A stretch of 64,000 bases of DNA from Fen-1135 sp963705275 (GCA_963705275.1 OY970063.1:372001-436000); one strand, 5' to 3'. Positions 26,226 through 35,890 are shown, numbered from the stretch's first letter. Made by a program: numbers and translations. The notes: a model not told the origin generated them from the letters alone.

Positions 26226-27304
26226 TATATCTCCTTTCTATCGGCAACCATGGAATCAATTTCGGCCAGAAGCGTTTTTACAAAATCCTTTTCCTTCACT
26301 TTCTTGATTGCTTTTCCTTTCTTAAAAAGCAGCCCGTAGCCCCTTCCGCCAGCTATTCCTACGTCTGCCTCCGCCGCCTCTCCCGGCCCATTTACAACAC
26401 AACCCATCAAGGCGACTTTCAAATAACTCTTCATACCTGCCAACTTATTTTCGACCTCCTGTGTCAGCTTAAAAAGATTTATTTCACACCGGCCGCAGGT
26501 GGGACAAGATATGATGTCCGGCCCAATATTTCTGATACCAATGGCTCGCAGTATTGCATAGGCAACGCCAATTTCGGCAACGGGATCACCCGTTACGGAG
26601 ACCCTGAGGGTGTCACCTATTCCTTCATAGAGAAGGATTCCCATGCCGATTGCAGATTTGACGGCAGCATTGATAATGCTTCCGGCTTCCGTCACACCAA
26701 GGTGAAGAGGATAATCGGTCTTGCCCGATAACTCCCGGTTGGCTTCTATCGTCGTAATTACGTCCGATGCCTTAACCGATAACTTTATCGACTTACAACC
26801 CGCATTCTCCAGGAAAGCAAGGCTTCTCAAGGCGCTCTCTACCAGAGCGGATGAACTCGGACCACCGTACTTCTTTAATAAGTCCTTTTCGAGTGAACCG
26901 GCGTTGATGCCGATGCGAATCACCGTACCCCTGGATTTCGCGGATTCGACAATCTTCAGGATTTTTTCTTTGCCGACATTACCTGGATTAATTCTTATCC
27001 CATCGACTCCGCTCTCTATCGCTTCGATTGCAAGTCGATAATTGAAATGAATATCCGCAACAAGGGGGATTGTTATCTGCTTCTTAATTTCCGTTAGAGC
27101 AGCCGCAGCTTCCCTGTCCGGAACAGCAACGCGAACGATCTCACAACCCGCCTCCTCAAGTCTCCTGATCTGCCGCACGGTGGCCTTAACGTCTCTCGTA
27201 TCCGTAGAGGTCATCGATTGCACAGCCACCGGAGCATTTCCGCCAACCTGGACATTACCGAGAAAAATGGGCCTCGTCCTTTTTCTTTTTATTGCTGCTT
27301 CCAA
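26225..27304 (-). CDS. ispG: 4-hydroxy-3-methylbut-2-enyl diphosphate synthase (IspG/GcpE)
   Basis: 359 residues, the short bacterial form. It catalyses the penultimate step of the non-mevalonate isoprenoid pathway using a [4Fe-4S] cluster and reductant. NVQVGGNAPVAVQSMT, VADIHFNYRLA, RINPGN, ISCPTCGRC (two cluster cysteines) and VALMGCVVNGPGEA (third cysteine) are all seen. The start is TTG with GGTGGA six bases upstream. It heads the ispG-proS-rel operon; dxr and uppS of the same pathway are at 34.7-37.5 kb. Confidence 0.97.
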   Translation of the reverse strand: MEAAIKRKRTRPIFLGNVQVGGNAPVAVQSMTSTDTRDVKATVRQIRRLEEAGCEIVRVAVPDREAAAALTEIKKQITIPLVADIHFNYRLAIEAIESGVDGIRINPGNVGKEKILKIVESAKSRGTVIRIGINAGSLEKDLLKKYGGPSSSALVESALRSLAFLENAGCKSIKLSVKASDVITTIEANRELSGKTDYPLHLGVTEAGSIINAAVKSAIGMGILLYEGIGDTLRVSVTGDPVAEIGVAYAILRAIGIRNIGPDIISCPTCGRCEINLFKLTQEVENKLAGMKSYLKVALMGCVVNGPGEAAEADVGIAGGRGYGLLFKKGKAIKKVKEKDFVKTLLAEIDSMVADRKEI

Positions 27305-27728
27305 ATAGTTCCACCAAGGATAAAGATCATTTTATGAGATCGCTGCCAATTTTTGTTCATCGGGATGACGAAGAGAGGCAGACATGTAAAGTCCTTGATT
27401 CAGACATACCGCGTAAGGCTTCTCCCTCCTCCTGCGAAGACGCCGACCCGAAGTTACATGACAAATGGGAAGTAAATTCAACTTTTCTTATTATAGCATG
27501 AAGAAACTCCCGCGATCAATCGTTAATCCCTTAAATTCTCAGCACTTTACGGACAATCTTCACCATCGCATCCGCTGGGACCGCACGTCTTCCAGAACCC
27601 GCCCATATCGGACTACAAAGCTTTACTATTGCGAGAGTATTATTGTTCCCGAAATCTCCACTGCCCAGATGGCGTGCTTCATTGTGGGATTAACGTCGGT
27701 GACATGAAAAGGGAGTTTGACGACTCTC
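27305..27728. other. Intergenic leader/promoter region of ispG operon
   Basis: About 420 bases. It carries the leftward promoter at 27490-27519 and roughly 180 bases of leader before ispG. I see no riboswitch class or open frame of note. No intrinsic terminator was found for aspC, so the upstream cluster may read into ispG. Confidence 0.45.
27490..27519 (-). promoter_or_regulatory. Candidate sigma70 promoter for ispG-proS-rel
   Basis: On the minus strand TTGATC (27514-27519) is followed after 18 bases by a perfect TATAAT (27490-27495). It faces ispG, which starts about 185 bases downstream. Confidence 0.55.
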
Positions 27729-28925
27729 TTATGAAAGTCTCTTGACGGCACTGCTAATTCGCTTCAGTCCTTCCTCAATATTCTTCAATGACGTAGCATA
27801 GGAAAAGCGGATATGGTTGTCGTCGCCAAAATCGATCCCCGGAACTACGGCCACATTAGCCCTATCCAAAAGGTAAGCAGCAACATCAGATGAATTCGAT
27901 AAGGTCTGACCCTCGTACGACCGTCCGAACAGAGACGAAACATCAGGAAAAACATAAAAAGCCCCATCAGGGAGCGTGCAGGTGACGCCCGGGATGGTAT
28001 TCAGCTTGTCCACAATCGCATCTCTTCTCCGCCTGAATTCCTCAACCATTACCGGTACGCTCTCCTGACTACCGTTCAATGCCTCTACAGCCGCCCACTG
28101 TGAAATGGAAGTAGGATTTGACGTATTCTGGCTCTGCAGTTTTGTCACAGCTTTGATAATCTCTTCCGGCCCGGCGGCATAACCGATTCTCCAGCCGGTC
28201 ATCGCATAAGTTTTGGAAACGCCATTGACGACAATTGTCCTCTTCCTTACCTCCTTATCAATCGACGCCACATTCGCAAACGTCCTGCCATCGTAGAGGA
28301 TTTTCTCATATATATCATCCGATATTACGAGCATCTCTTTGCCGACTATAACCTCTGCCAGGGCCGCCAGTTCACGGGCTGTATACACCGCACCTGTCGG
28401 GTTTGACGGGCTGTTCATGATAATCGCCTTGGTGTTTCTCGTGATCGCCGCCTTCAACTGGTGTGGCAGTATCTTAAACCCCTGTGCCTCTGTTGTCTTA
28501 AGAACGACGGGCTTCGCGCCTGAGAGCAATACCATATCCAGGTACGAAACCCAGTAAGGGGAAGGAATAATAACTTCATCACCTTCCTCAAAAAGGACCT
28601 GGGTCAAATTATAAAGGGTATGCTTACCCCCGCAGGAGACCACGATCTCCGATCTATCATAAGTCAGCTGATTGTCTCTGAACAATTTCCCGATAATGGC
28701 ATCTTTCAACTCACAAATCCCATCAACGGGCGTATATTTCGTAAATCCCTTTTCTATAGCCTTCACAGCCGCCATCTTGATATGATCCGGAGTATCAAAG
28801 TCAGGTTCTCCCGCACCAAAGCTGATTACATGCCTGCCTTCAGCCGTCATTGCATTGGCTTTGGCGGTAATCGCCAGTGTCGGTGACGGTTTTATTGTGT
28901 ATATCCTCGATGCCAATTTCACCAT
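27729..28925 (-). CDS. Aspartate aminotransferase-type PLP enzyme (subgroup Ib)
   Basis: 398 residues. FGAGEPDFDTPDHI, YWVSYLDM, IIMNSPSNPTG, ISDDIYEKILYDG, the PLP lysine in NGVSKTYAMTGWRIGYAAG and IRFSYATS match Ib aspartate aminotransferases found in thermophiles, rhizobia and deltaproteobacteria. It transfers amino groups between aspartate or glutamate and oxaloacetate or 2-oxoglutarate; a prephenate side activity is known in some members. It lies 10 bases after coaD in the long leftward cluster, near asd, which uses aspartate-derived substrate. Confidence 0.92.
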   Translation of the reverse strand: MVKLASRIYTIKPSPTLAITAKANAMTAEGRHVISFGAGEPDFDTPDHIKMAAVKAIEKGFTKYTPVDGICELKDAIIGKLFRDNQLTYDRSEIVVSCGGKHTLYNLTQVLFEEGDEVIIPSPYWVSYLDMVLLSGAKPVVLKTTEAQGFKILPHQLKAAITRNTKAIIMNSPSNPTGAVYTARELAALAEVIVGKEMLVISDDIYEKILYDGRTFANVASIDKEVRKRTIVVNGVSKTYAMTGWRIGYAAGPEEIIKAVTKLQSQNTSNPTSISQWAAVEALNGSQESVPVMVEEFRRRRDAIVDKLNTIPGVTCTLPDGAFYVFPDVSSLFGRSYEGQTLSNSSDVAAYLLDRANVAVVPGIDFGDDNHIRFSYATSLKNIEEGLKRISSAVKRLS

Positions 28926-28934
28926 TTTGTTAAC

Positions 28935-29420
28935 TTACCTTACGAATTTTTCTTTTATCTTCCGGCACACGATATCCGGTACCAGTCCCTCAACAGGAGC
29001 TCCCAGACTGGCTGCCTCCTTAATGATCTGAGAACTTGTAAAAAACCACTCGTTACTGGTCATAAGGAAAACAGTCTCGACATCCCTGTTGAGTCTCCGA
29101 TTTATGAGAGTAAGCTGAAATTCGTACTCAAAATCAGAGAGGGCTCGGAGTCCTCTCAATATAATATTTGCGCCAGTCTTCTTGACATAATCCACGAGCA
29201 GCCCCTGGAAGCTGGCAACCTCCACCCCTTTGCAATCTTTTGCTGCCTCTTTGATGAGTTCAATCCTCTCCTCAACTGAGAAGAGATATGACGCTTTGTT
29301 AGGGTTATGCGCTACAAGAACAATAATCTCATCGAAAATCTTCAACCCTCTTTTTATGAGGTCAAGATGGCCGTTTGTGATGGGATCAAATGAACCAGGA
29401 TATACAGCTATTTTCCCCAT
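28935..29420 (-). CDS. coaD: Phosphopantetheine adenylyltransferase
   Basis: 161 residues, typical length. It adenylates 4'-phosphopantetheine to dephospho-CoA. Nucleotidyltransferase motif AVYPGSFDPITNGHLDLI (T/H-x-G-H), the ILRGLRALSDFEYEFQ segment and FTSSQIIKEAASLGAPV at the ATP site are all present. It starts 10 bases after rsmD, a very common pairing. coaBC, which makes the upstream intermediate, is at the right end of the window. Confidence 0.97.
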   Translation of the reverse strand: MGKIAVYPGSFDPITNGHLDLIKRGLKIFDEIIVLVAHNPNKASYLFSVEERIELIKEAAKDCKGVEVASFQGLLVDYVKKTGANIILRGLRALSDFEYEFQLTLINRRLNRDVETVFLMTSNEWFFTSSQIIKEAASLGAPVEGLVPDIVCRKIKEKFVR

Positions 29421-29430
29421 ATCTATTCCT

Positions 29431-29991
29431 CTATTCCTTTTCCTTTATTTTAAAAAAAGACAGATGTGTATCACCATATCTTCTCCGGTCTGTCAATATG
29501 AAATCACCAGCATAATGCCCATCCACATTTTCCCTCAGTGAATGCTGGATGATGAGGACACCATCTTCACTGAGAATATTTCCGCCGCTGAGACTGCGGA
29601 AAAAATCCCTGACGAGACCTCTTTCATATGGCGGATCGACAAACAGATAATCAAGACGCTCACCCCTGATTTGAAGTTTCCGTATTCCTTTTACAGCCTC
29701 CATCGCCATGATTTCATACCCGCCGCCGAAGGACAATTCAAGGAGGTTCCTCTTTATGGCATTAACCATGGCAGAGTTATTTTCCACGAAAACCACCTTC
29801 GTGGCTCCGCGGCTCAGTGCCTCCAACCCCACATTCCCACTGCCTGCAAAGAAATCAGCGAAAGACTTCCCGGATATTTCACGAAGAATATTGAAAAGTG
29901 ACTCCTTGATACCGTCGGAGGTAGGCCTCATTTGACTTCGCTTTGGTGAATAGATGGCTCTTCCCTTCGCATCACCTCCGATGATTCTCAT
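29431..29991 (-). CDS. rsmD: 16S rRNA (guanine966-N2)-methyltransferase
   Basis: 186 residues from ATG at 29991; an upstream extension to 30072 lies inside asd and is not family-like. MRIIGGDAKGR is the standard N-terminus, RPTSDGIKESLFNIL and DFFAGSGNVGLEALSRGA form the SAM site, and FVDPPYERG is the N/DPPY motif of base-amino methyltransferases. Start and asd stop overlap as ATGA, so translation is coupled. Confidence 0.94.
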   Translation of the reverse strand: MRIIGGDAKGRAIYSPKRSQMRPTSDGIKESLFNILREISGKSFADFFAGSGNVGLEALSRGATKVVFVENNSAMVNAIKRNLLELSFGGGYEIMAMEAVKGIRKLQIRGERLDYLFVDPPYERGLVRDFFRSLSGGNILSEDGVLIIQHSLRENVDGHYAGDFILTDRRRYGDTHLSFFKIKEKE

Positions 29992-31019
29992 AGGTAGTCT
30001 CTGACAAGAAGCTCGGCTATCTGTACGGCATTCAATGCGGCACCCTTCCTTAAATTGTCGGAGACAATCCACATATTGATGCCGTTTTCTATGGACTCGT
30101 CTTCCCTGATCCTGCCGACAAATGTATCATCCTTGCCTGCTGCATCTATAGGGAGAGGATATTTGTTCCTCTTGAGGTCATCCACTACTTTGACGCCAGG
30201 CGCATGCGAAAGCATTCTTCTTACCTCCCTTGCGCTGAGCTTTTTTACAGTTTCGATATTGACAGACTCCGAATGCCCGAAGAGGACCGGCACTCTCACT
30301 GTCGTTGCCGTCACGGCAATTGTATCATCGCCGAGAATTTTCTTGGTCTCATTCACCATCTTCATCTCCTCTTTCGAATAGCCGTTCTCCAGAAATACAT
30401 CGATATGCGGGAGACAATTAAATGCTATGCGATGAGGATATACCTTAACCGCGGGTTTCCGGCCGCCCAGAAGAGCCTTTGTCTGCTTGATCAATTCTTC
30501 TATGGCTTCCTTGCCTGTTCCGGAGACGGCCTGATACGTGGAAACCACAACCCTCCTAATCCTCGCTGCATCGTGGATCGGCTTTAGAACCAAGACCATT
30601 TGGATGGTTGAACAGTTCGGATTAGCAATTATCCCCTTATTTTTATACATACCGATTGCTTTTCGATTTACTTCCGGGACTACCAGGGGAATGTCAGGCA
30701 CCATCCTGAATGCACTTGTATTGTCAATTACTACACAGCCTGCTGAGGCGGCTATGGGGGCGAAGCGCTCAGAGATTCCCCCACCTGCTGAAAAAAGCCC
30801 AATATCAATTCCTGAGAATGATCTTTCGTTCAATACATGAACAGGAACAAACTTACCTCTAAATTTCAGCTTCTTGCCAACTGAACGTTCTGACGCCAGC
30901 AGTGTCAAATTTTGGACGGGAAATTTTCTCTCTTCCAAGATGCTGACCATTTCATTGCCGACAACGCCCGTAGCACCGACGACGGCAACATTATAAGATT
31001 TCACAAATCCCTTTTTCAT
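29988..31019 (-). CDS. asd: Aspartate-semialdehyde dehydrogenase
   Basis: 343 residues from the ATG at 31019; the TTG at 31034 adds five residues without better signals. It reduces aspartyl phosphate to the semialdehyde for lysine, threonine, methionine and diaminopimelate synthesis. The NADP fold is YNVAVVGATGVVGNEM, the active cysteine lies in IANPNCSTIQM, and HRIAFNCLPHID with VRVPVLFGHSESVN are substrate regions. No intrinsic terminator separates it from rsmD or coaD. Confidence 0.95.
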   Translation of the reverse strand: MKKGFVKSYNVAVVGATGVVGNEMVSILEERKFPVQNLTLLASERSVGKKLKFRGKFVPVHVLNERSFSGIDIGLFSAGGGISERFAPIAASAGCVVIDNTSAFRMVPDIPLVVPEVNRKAIGMYKNKGIIANPNCSTIQMVLVLKPIHDAARIRRVVVSTYQAVSGTGKEAIEELIKQTKALLGGRKPAVKVYPHRIAFNCLPHIDVFLENGYSKEEMKMVNETKKILGDDTIAVTATTVRVPVLFGHSESVNIETVKKLSAREVRRMLSHAPGVKVVDDLKRNKYPLPIDAAGKDDTFVGRIREDESIENGINMWIVSDNLRKGAALNAVQIAELLVRDYL

Positions 31020-31120
31020 AATAGATTGACTCAATAACCAGACCGTAAAAAGACGCTCTCTCTAAACGAATCACCCTGAATAGAAGCAGAGCGTCTTGCA
31101 AGTTCTCACACCCCTTGTCG

Positions 31121-31921
31121 CTACCTTTTCAGCGCACGCTTCGCATGAATCCGCACCCCTCTGGCCTTCCATTCCGCGTACACCTTCTTGCTGATCTTAA
31201 GAAGCGCCCACGTCGGACCGGATAGACTATAACCGAAAGCAAAGGTAAACATCATGATCTGCGGCTCAGCGATGACTATAATCAAAATAAACACGATCAA
31301 GACAAAGGACATGAACGGTTTTCTGGAGAAGAAATTAAGGTCTTTAAAGCTGTAATACTTTATGCTGCTTACCATCAGCAGCGACAGAATGACAACCCCT
31401 ATCAAAATGGTCAGATCGTTAAATCTCCCTTCACCCCCCAGATAGTAATAAAGCAATACCCCCGTTGCAACAACAGCTGCAGCTCCCGGTATCGGCAGTC
31501 CATTGAAGACCTTGCTTTCAACTAAACCTATCTGAATGTTGAATCTTGCCAGCCGCAATGCGCCGCAAACAACAAAAAGGAATGACGCAAGCCATCCCCA
31601 CTTCCCGTATATCGAAAGTGCCCATGTATATGCGAGAATGGATGGTGCAACCCCAAAAGCTACCAGGTCTGACAGCGAATCGTATTCCGAGCCGAATTTG
31701 CTTGTCGTGTTCGTCATCCTCGCTATTCTGCCATCCAATCCATCCAAGACAAAAGCCATCAAGATGGGTGCTGCAGCAAACCAAAAATCACCTTTCATGG
31801 AGGCAACAACAGAATAGAATCCGCAGAAAAGGCTTCCTGTCGTAAAGAGGTTGGGCAATAAATATATGCCTTTCCTTACACGCTCTCTCTTGAATGCGGC
31901 ACCTTTTTTCATTTTAGCCAT
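31121..31921 (-). CDS. pssA: CDP-diacylglycerol-serine O-phosphatidyltransferase
   Basis: 266 residues with about seven membrane helices. The CDP-alcohol phosphatidyltransferase motif D-G-x2-A-R-x8-G-x3-D-x3-D is present as DGRIARMTNTTSKFGSEYDS plus LSD. It makes phosphatidylserine from CDP-diacylglycerol and serine in the inner membrane. Its start overlaps the end of psd by 13 bases; together they give phosphatidylethanolamine. C-terminal basic tail (RIHAKRALKR). Confidence 0.94.
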   Translation of the reverse strand: MAKMKKGAAFKRERVRKGIYLLPNLFTTGSLFCGFYSVVASMKGDFWFAAAPILMAFVLDGLDGRIARMTNTTSKFGSEYDSLSDLVAFGVAPSILAYTWALSIYGKWGWLASFLFVVCGALRLARFNIQIGLVESKVFNGLPIPGAAAVVATGVLLYYYLGGEGRFNDLTILIGVVILSLLMVSSIKYYSFKDLNFFSRKPFMSFVLIVFILIIVIAEPQIMMFTFAFGYSLSGPTWALLKISKKVYAEWKARGVRIHAKRALKR

Positions 31922-32550
31922 CCTATAAGTGTCTCTCCCGCCCTCACTTTATCACCTATTCCAGCAGATATTATCGCATCGGGAGGGAGAAAGACTTCAA
32001 GACGTGAGCCGAATCGTATTAGGCCGAACCGCTCACCCTTGCGCACATGCATTCCTTCCTTAACCCAACATTCTATCCTTCTTGCAATCAGCCCGGCCAC
32101 CTGTACTGTTAGGATTTTTTCCCCATCATCGGTCTTGATCAGAACCGTATTTCTTTCATTAAGCTCCGATGCCTTGTCCAGATTTGCCGAAAAAAATTTT
32201 CCTTTGTTATATTCTATGGCGCCCACTGTGCCGGAATACGGCATGCGGTTAACATGAACGTCAAAGACGTTCATAAATACACTGATTTTCTGCGCCGGAC
32301 CCTTGAGAAAATCGCGCTCCATGACATTCTCTATCTTTATGATCTCGCCGTCTGCCGGAGATATTACAGCTTTCGCACCATCAGCAAATTCACGCTCCGG
32401 ATTCCTGAAGAACCAGGCAACGAAGCAAGTGGCGATAAAGAATATGGATGCCGCCCAGATTATACCGAAAAAGGAAAAAATTAAAGTGAAAATACCAAGA
32501 GGTATGATGAATGGCAGGCCCTCACGGACTATGATACTGTTATGATTCAT
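31909..32550 (-). CDS. psd: Phosphatidylserine decarboxylase, short form
   Basis: 213 residues. Two N-terminal membrane helices (IIPLGIFTLIFSFFGIIW; FIATCFVAWFF) precede the catalytic part. ISPADGEIIKIE, FMNVFDVHVNRMPYSG and the self-cleavage site RFGSRLEVFLP (pyruvoyl formed at the serine of GS) match the short archaeal-type enzymes common in anaerobes. It converts phosphatidylserine to phosphatidylethanolamine. Co-translated with pssA. Confidence 0.94.
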   Translation of the reverse strand: MNHNSIIVREGLPFIIPLGIFTLIFSFFGIIWAASIFFIATCFVAWFFRNPEREFADGAKAVISPADGEIIKIENVMERDFLKGPAQKISVFMNVFDVHVNRMPYSGTVGAIEYNKGKFFSANLDKASELNERNTVLIKTDDGEKILTVQVAGLIARRIECWVKEGMHVRKGERFGLIRFGSRLEVFLPPDAIISAGIGDKVRAGETLIGWLK

Positions 32551-32590
32551 TTATTGTGGCACAATATTAACAATCCGATGAACGGCCGTC

Positions 32591-32827
32591 TCATGCTTGT
32601 TGCGCCTGACAACGATACTTCGCAAGGATTTTATAAATCTGCTCCTTCCCCCGCAGTTTCCTTTTCTGCAGGTTCTTCTTTTCCATTTCCTCCTCTGCCG
32701 TCAAATAGATACGTTTGTTAAAATTCTCGAGATCTGCTTCGAGTTTCTTGTGGTCCTCAATGTAGCTCTTCAGCTCCTCATCCTGATTTATATATTTTTT
32801 GATCAAGAGCTCATCGGCTTTTTCCAT
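32591..32827 (-). CDS. YdcH-like DUF465 small protein
   Basis: 78 residues, all helical and highly charged, with the DUF465/YdcH pattern (ELKSYIEDHKKLEADLENFN, then LTAEEEMEKKNLQKRKLRGK). Such proteins form short antiparallel coiled coils; their function is not known. It sits between tsaB and psd. Confidence 0.8.
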   Translation of the reverse strand: MEKADELLIKKYINQDEELKSYIEDHKKLEADLENFNKRIYLTAEEEMEKKNLQKRKLRGKEQIYKILAKYRCQAQQA

Positions 32828-32928
32828 GCACGTTACCCCCTGCGCAGTATTCTTATATTAATCAACAATTCTTGTCAATAATTCATATTCCCCAATGAGG
32901 TAGAATCCACCCCTCGGCTGTCAAGCAT

Positions 32929-33618
32929 TTACCGTGAGAAACGCCTCATCTCTGCTTCCGAGGAGCGGAGATAAACAGGTGCAAAGTTAACGGAATCAAG
33001 GACGTCTCCGTCAAGATATTTCTTCTTAGCCAGGGCGCCTACGACCGCAGCCCTCACGTGCTGATGGCAGCCGGATGCAAAATGAAATTTTCCCGGCAAC
33101 ATGTCCATGATGAGCCCTGCGTATTTTACAGATCCATCACCCACAAATATGACATCTTCATCAATGCATTGTAAGAACCCCCGGACGTCAGTCACCCTCT
33201 CGCTTTCTATTTTCTCCAATGCGTAATCCTGTTCGATCCTATAGAGAGCCGCATATACCTGCTCTTTCTTTGCGTCGAGCATAGGACAGATTGGAATTCC
33301 TGTGCCCGTGATATTGAATGCCAGGGCTTCCAGCGTTGATACGCCTGCAATCGGTCTCTCCATAGCCAGGGCAAGCCCTTTTATGGTACTTGCACCCACA
33401 CGAAGGCCTGTAAATGAACCTGGACCTGCTGTGCAAGCGAAGAGATCTATTTCTTCCGGTTTTATGCTCGAAAGACTCAATAAGTGATGCAACGCGGGCA
33501 GCAACACTACGGAGTGATTCACATTGAGATTAAGAAAGATTTCGGACAGGATATCGTCATCACGGATAAGCGCAGCACTGGCGCTTTTCGAAGAGGTATC
33601 AATTGCTAAGATCAACAT
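32929..33618 (-). CDS. tsaB: tRNA threonylcarbamoyladenosine biosynthesis protein TsaB
   Basis: 229 residues. ASKHA-fold N-terminus (LILAIDTSSKSASAAL), LLPALHHLL and TAGPGSFTGLRVGASTIKGLA are diagnostic. TsaB scaffolds TsaD and TsaE in t6A37 formation on tRNAs. It begins two bases after the rseP stop, in the same transcript. The C-terminal end carries the usual APVYLR. Confidence 0.95.
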   Translation of the reverse strand: MLILAIDTSSKSASAALIRDDDILSEIFLNLNVNHSVVLLPALHHLLSLSSIKPEEIDLFACTAGPGSFTGLRVGASTIKGLALAMERPIAGVSTLEALAFNITGTGIPICPMLDAKKEQVYAALYRIEQDYALEKIESERVTDVRGFLQCIDEDVIFVGDGSVKYAGLIMDMLPGKFHFASGCHQHVRAAVVGALAKKKYLDGDVLDSVNFAPVYLRSSEAEMRRFSR

Positions 33619-33620
33619 GT

Positions 33621-34724
33621 CTATCGTGTGAAAATTTTGTTAAAGTCTTCTAACCACTTAATGTTAAGTCTTTCTATATCCATAATGAAAACGAATATCA
33701 TGAGGGCAATAAGAATGACGAGGCCGACCTGCTGGGCCATCTCTCTCCATTTAATGTTAATCTCCCTGCCTGTAATGGCCTCCGCAAGATAGAAAAATAA
33801 ATGACCGCCATCGAGGATGGGAATGGGCAAAAGGTTCAGGATAGCGAGATTTATGCTTAACAAAGCCATAAATAATACGAATGGTATGATGCCCTCCTTC
33901 ACCTGGGCTCCTGCAAGTTGAGCAATCATGATAGGGCCGCCAAGGGTTCTTGGCGAAACTACACCTTGAAAAATCTTAATAATACTCAGCACAGTCAACT
34001 TACTTATAAACCATGTCTGTTTGAGACTGGTCCAAAAGGCCAGGAATGGGTTCATCCTCTCAATGACAATGTGTTCCGATGAAGGACTTACACCTATTTT
34101 ATAAGACTCGATTTCTTCACCGAAAATATTTTGTGCCTTGTACAACCTCGGCCTTAAGAGAACGTCTATCGATTGCTCGCCTCTTGCCACTGTGATACGC
34201 AGTTCCCTACCATCGCTCTTGCTGATAATTTCAGCAAGCCTTTCCCAGCGGCTTATTTCTTTACCGTCGATGGCGGCAATGACGTCACCTTCTCTGATGC
34301 CCGCTTCAAAGGCCGGCGACCCTTCCTGCACTCCGCTTATATAGGTAGTCAGGGCTGGGACTCCAACCATGTAAATAATCATGAAAATCAGTATGGCAAG
34401 CAGAAAATTGAAGATGGGACCTGCGGCAACGATTGCGGCTCTTTTCAAGACCGGTTGCTTGAAAAAAGATCTTTTTTCATCTTCCTCCGGGAGCTCTTCA
34501 CTCTCCGACTCTCCCAGGAGTTTAACGTAGCCCCCGAGCGGTATCAATGAAATTCGATACTCTGTCTCCCCTATCTTCTTCCCCACTAACTTAGGCCCGA
34601 AGCCGAGAGAAAATTTCAATACACCGACGCCAGAATATTTGGCCACCAGGAAATGGCCAAACTCATGTGCGAAAATGAGAATGCCCAGAAGAATAATAAC
34701 GGATACAATGCTTATGCCTAACAC
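33621..34724 (-). CDS. rseP: RseP-type site-2 membrane protease
   Basis: 367 residues. HEFGH at residues about 20-24 is the zinc motif inside the first membrane helix; a PDZ domain (about 115-205, SPAFEAGIREGDVIAAIDG) follows, and NLLPIPILDGGH provides the third metal ligand. It cleaves transmembrane anti-sigma factors or signal-peptide remnants in the inner membrane. Only one PDZ domain is evident, against two in E. coli RseP. The GTG start overlaps the dxr stop. Confidence 0.94.
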   Translation of the reverse strand: MLGISIVSVIILLGILIFAHEFGHFLVAKYSGVGVLKFSLGFGPKLVGKKIGETEYRISLIPLGGYVKLLGESESEELPEEDEKRSFFKQPVLKRAAIVAAGPIFNFLLAILIFMIIYMVGVPALTTYISGVQEGSPAFEAGIREGDVIAAIDGKEISRWERLAEIISKSDGRELRITVARGEQSIDVLLRPRLYKAQNIFGEEIESYKIGVSPSSEHIVIERMNPFLAFWTSLKQTWFISKLTVLSIIKIFQGVVSPRTLGGPIMIAQLAGAQVKEGIIPFVLFMALLSINLAILNLLPIPILDGGHLFFYLAEAITGREINIKWREMAQQVGLVILIALMIFVFIMDIERLNIKWLEDFNKIFTR

Positions 34725-35890
34725 GATTGAACTCTCATCCTCTCAATGGTTTTTTTTGCAGTATCCCTAGCCCAGAGATCCGCATCTATTATCTCTCCCA
34801 AGTCGGGATGCTCTTTCCGCTGGTGGGCGGAAAGCACATTTTCTACCACATTAGCTATATCCGCAAACCGAAGGGTATTCTCCAAGAATGCCTGCACTGC
34901 TTCTTCGTTGGCGGCATTCAGGACAGCAGGCATCGTGCCCCCCGCCTTTCCTGCTTCATAGGCAAGCCGAAGGCTTGGAAATTTTTCCATGTCGGGTCTG
35001 AAGAATTCAAAGGCGTGAACCTTAAATAAATCAAGAAAGGGCTCAATGCGCGGAAGTCTATCGGGAAAAGACAGCGCATAGGCTATGGCAATGCGCATAT
35101 CCGGCACGCTCAGCTGTGCTATCACGGAACCATCGCAGTATTCTACCATGGAATGGATGACGCTCTGCGGATGAATGTGCACTTCAATACAGTCAATGTC
35201 AACGGAAAAAAACCACCGCGCCTCAATGACCTCAAGGCCCTTGTTCATCATGGAAGCCGAATCCACAGTGATCTTTCGTCCCATCTGCCAGGATGGATGT
35301 CTCAGTGCGTCCGCAGGTTTTACGTCCGCAAGTTCTTCCTTTGACAGATGGAGAAACGGACCGCCCGACGCCGTCAGGATAATTCGTTTGATATCCGATC
35401 CTGTGTGGCCCTTGATGCACTGAAAGATTGCGTTATGCTCGCTATCCACGGGCAAAATCTTTACACCCTTCGCACGAGCCCTTTCGACAACGAGGGAGCC
35501 TGCCATCACCATTACTTCCTTATTTGCGAGGGCAATGTCCTTTCCCGCCTCGATAGCTTCCAGAGTGGGCATGAGGCCTGCGGACCCCACCATGGCGGAT
35601 ACAACCATGTCTGCCTCGCTTAAACACGCGACATCGCGGTAACCGCCTGTTCCATGCACGATCTCAGTTCCGCTCGCAGACTTTATGATGTTTTTCAGTT
35701 TTCTGGCATATTTCTCGTCAATGACCGAAACAAGCTTCGGCTTGTACCTCTCAATTTGCTCCGCCAACAGGCTGATATTCTTATATGCCGTAAGACCAAC
35801 GACCTTAAATCGATCAGGGTTATCAGCTATAACGTCTAAGGAATTAACTCCGATGGAACCTGTCGAACCCAGTATGGATATATTCTTCAT
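34718..35890 (-). CDS. dxr: 1-deoxy-D-xylulose-5-phosphate reductoisomerase
   Basis: 390 residues from ATG at 35890; ATG at 35905 would add five. It makes 2-C-methyl-D-erythritol 4-phosphate in the isoprenoid pathway. NADPH motif ISILGSTGSIGVNSLDVI, ANKEVMVMAG, the metal-site segment LPVDSEHNAIFQC, TASGGPF, and HPSWQMGRKITVDSASMMNKG are all conserved. It lies in the uppS-cdsA-dxr-rseP order seen across many proteobacteria. Confidence 0.97.
   Translation of the reverse strand: MKNISILGSTGSIGVNSLDVIADNPDRFKVVGLTAYKNISLLAEQIERYKPKLVSVIDEKYARKLKNIIKSASGTEIVHGTGGYRDVACLSEADMVVSAMVGSAGLMPTLEAIEAGKDIALANKEVMVMAGSLVVERARAKGVKILPVDSEHNAIFQCIKGHTGSDIKRIILTASGGPFLHLSKEELADVKPADALRHPSWQMGRKITVDSASMMNKGLEVIEARWFFSVDIDCIEVHIHPQSVIHSMVEYCDGSVIAQLSVPDMRIAIAYALSFPDRLPRIEPFLDLFKVHAFEFFRPDMEKFPSLRLAYEAGKAGGTMPAVLNAANEEAVQAFLENTLRFADIANVVENVLSAHQRKEHPDLGEIIDADLWARDTAKKTIERMRVQSC

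Noticed and set aside
27305..27728. Riboswitch upstream of ispG
   Set aside because: No conserved riboswitch core that I know could be recognised; only a promoter is supported.
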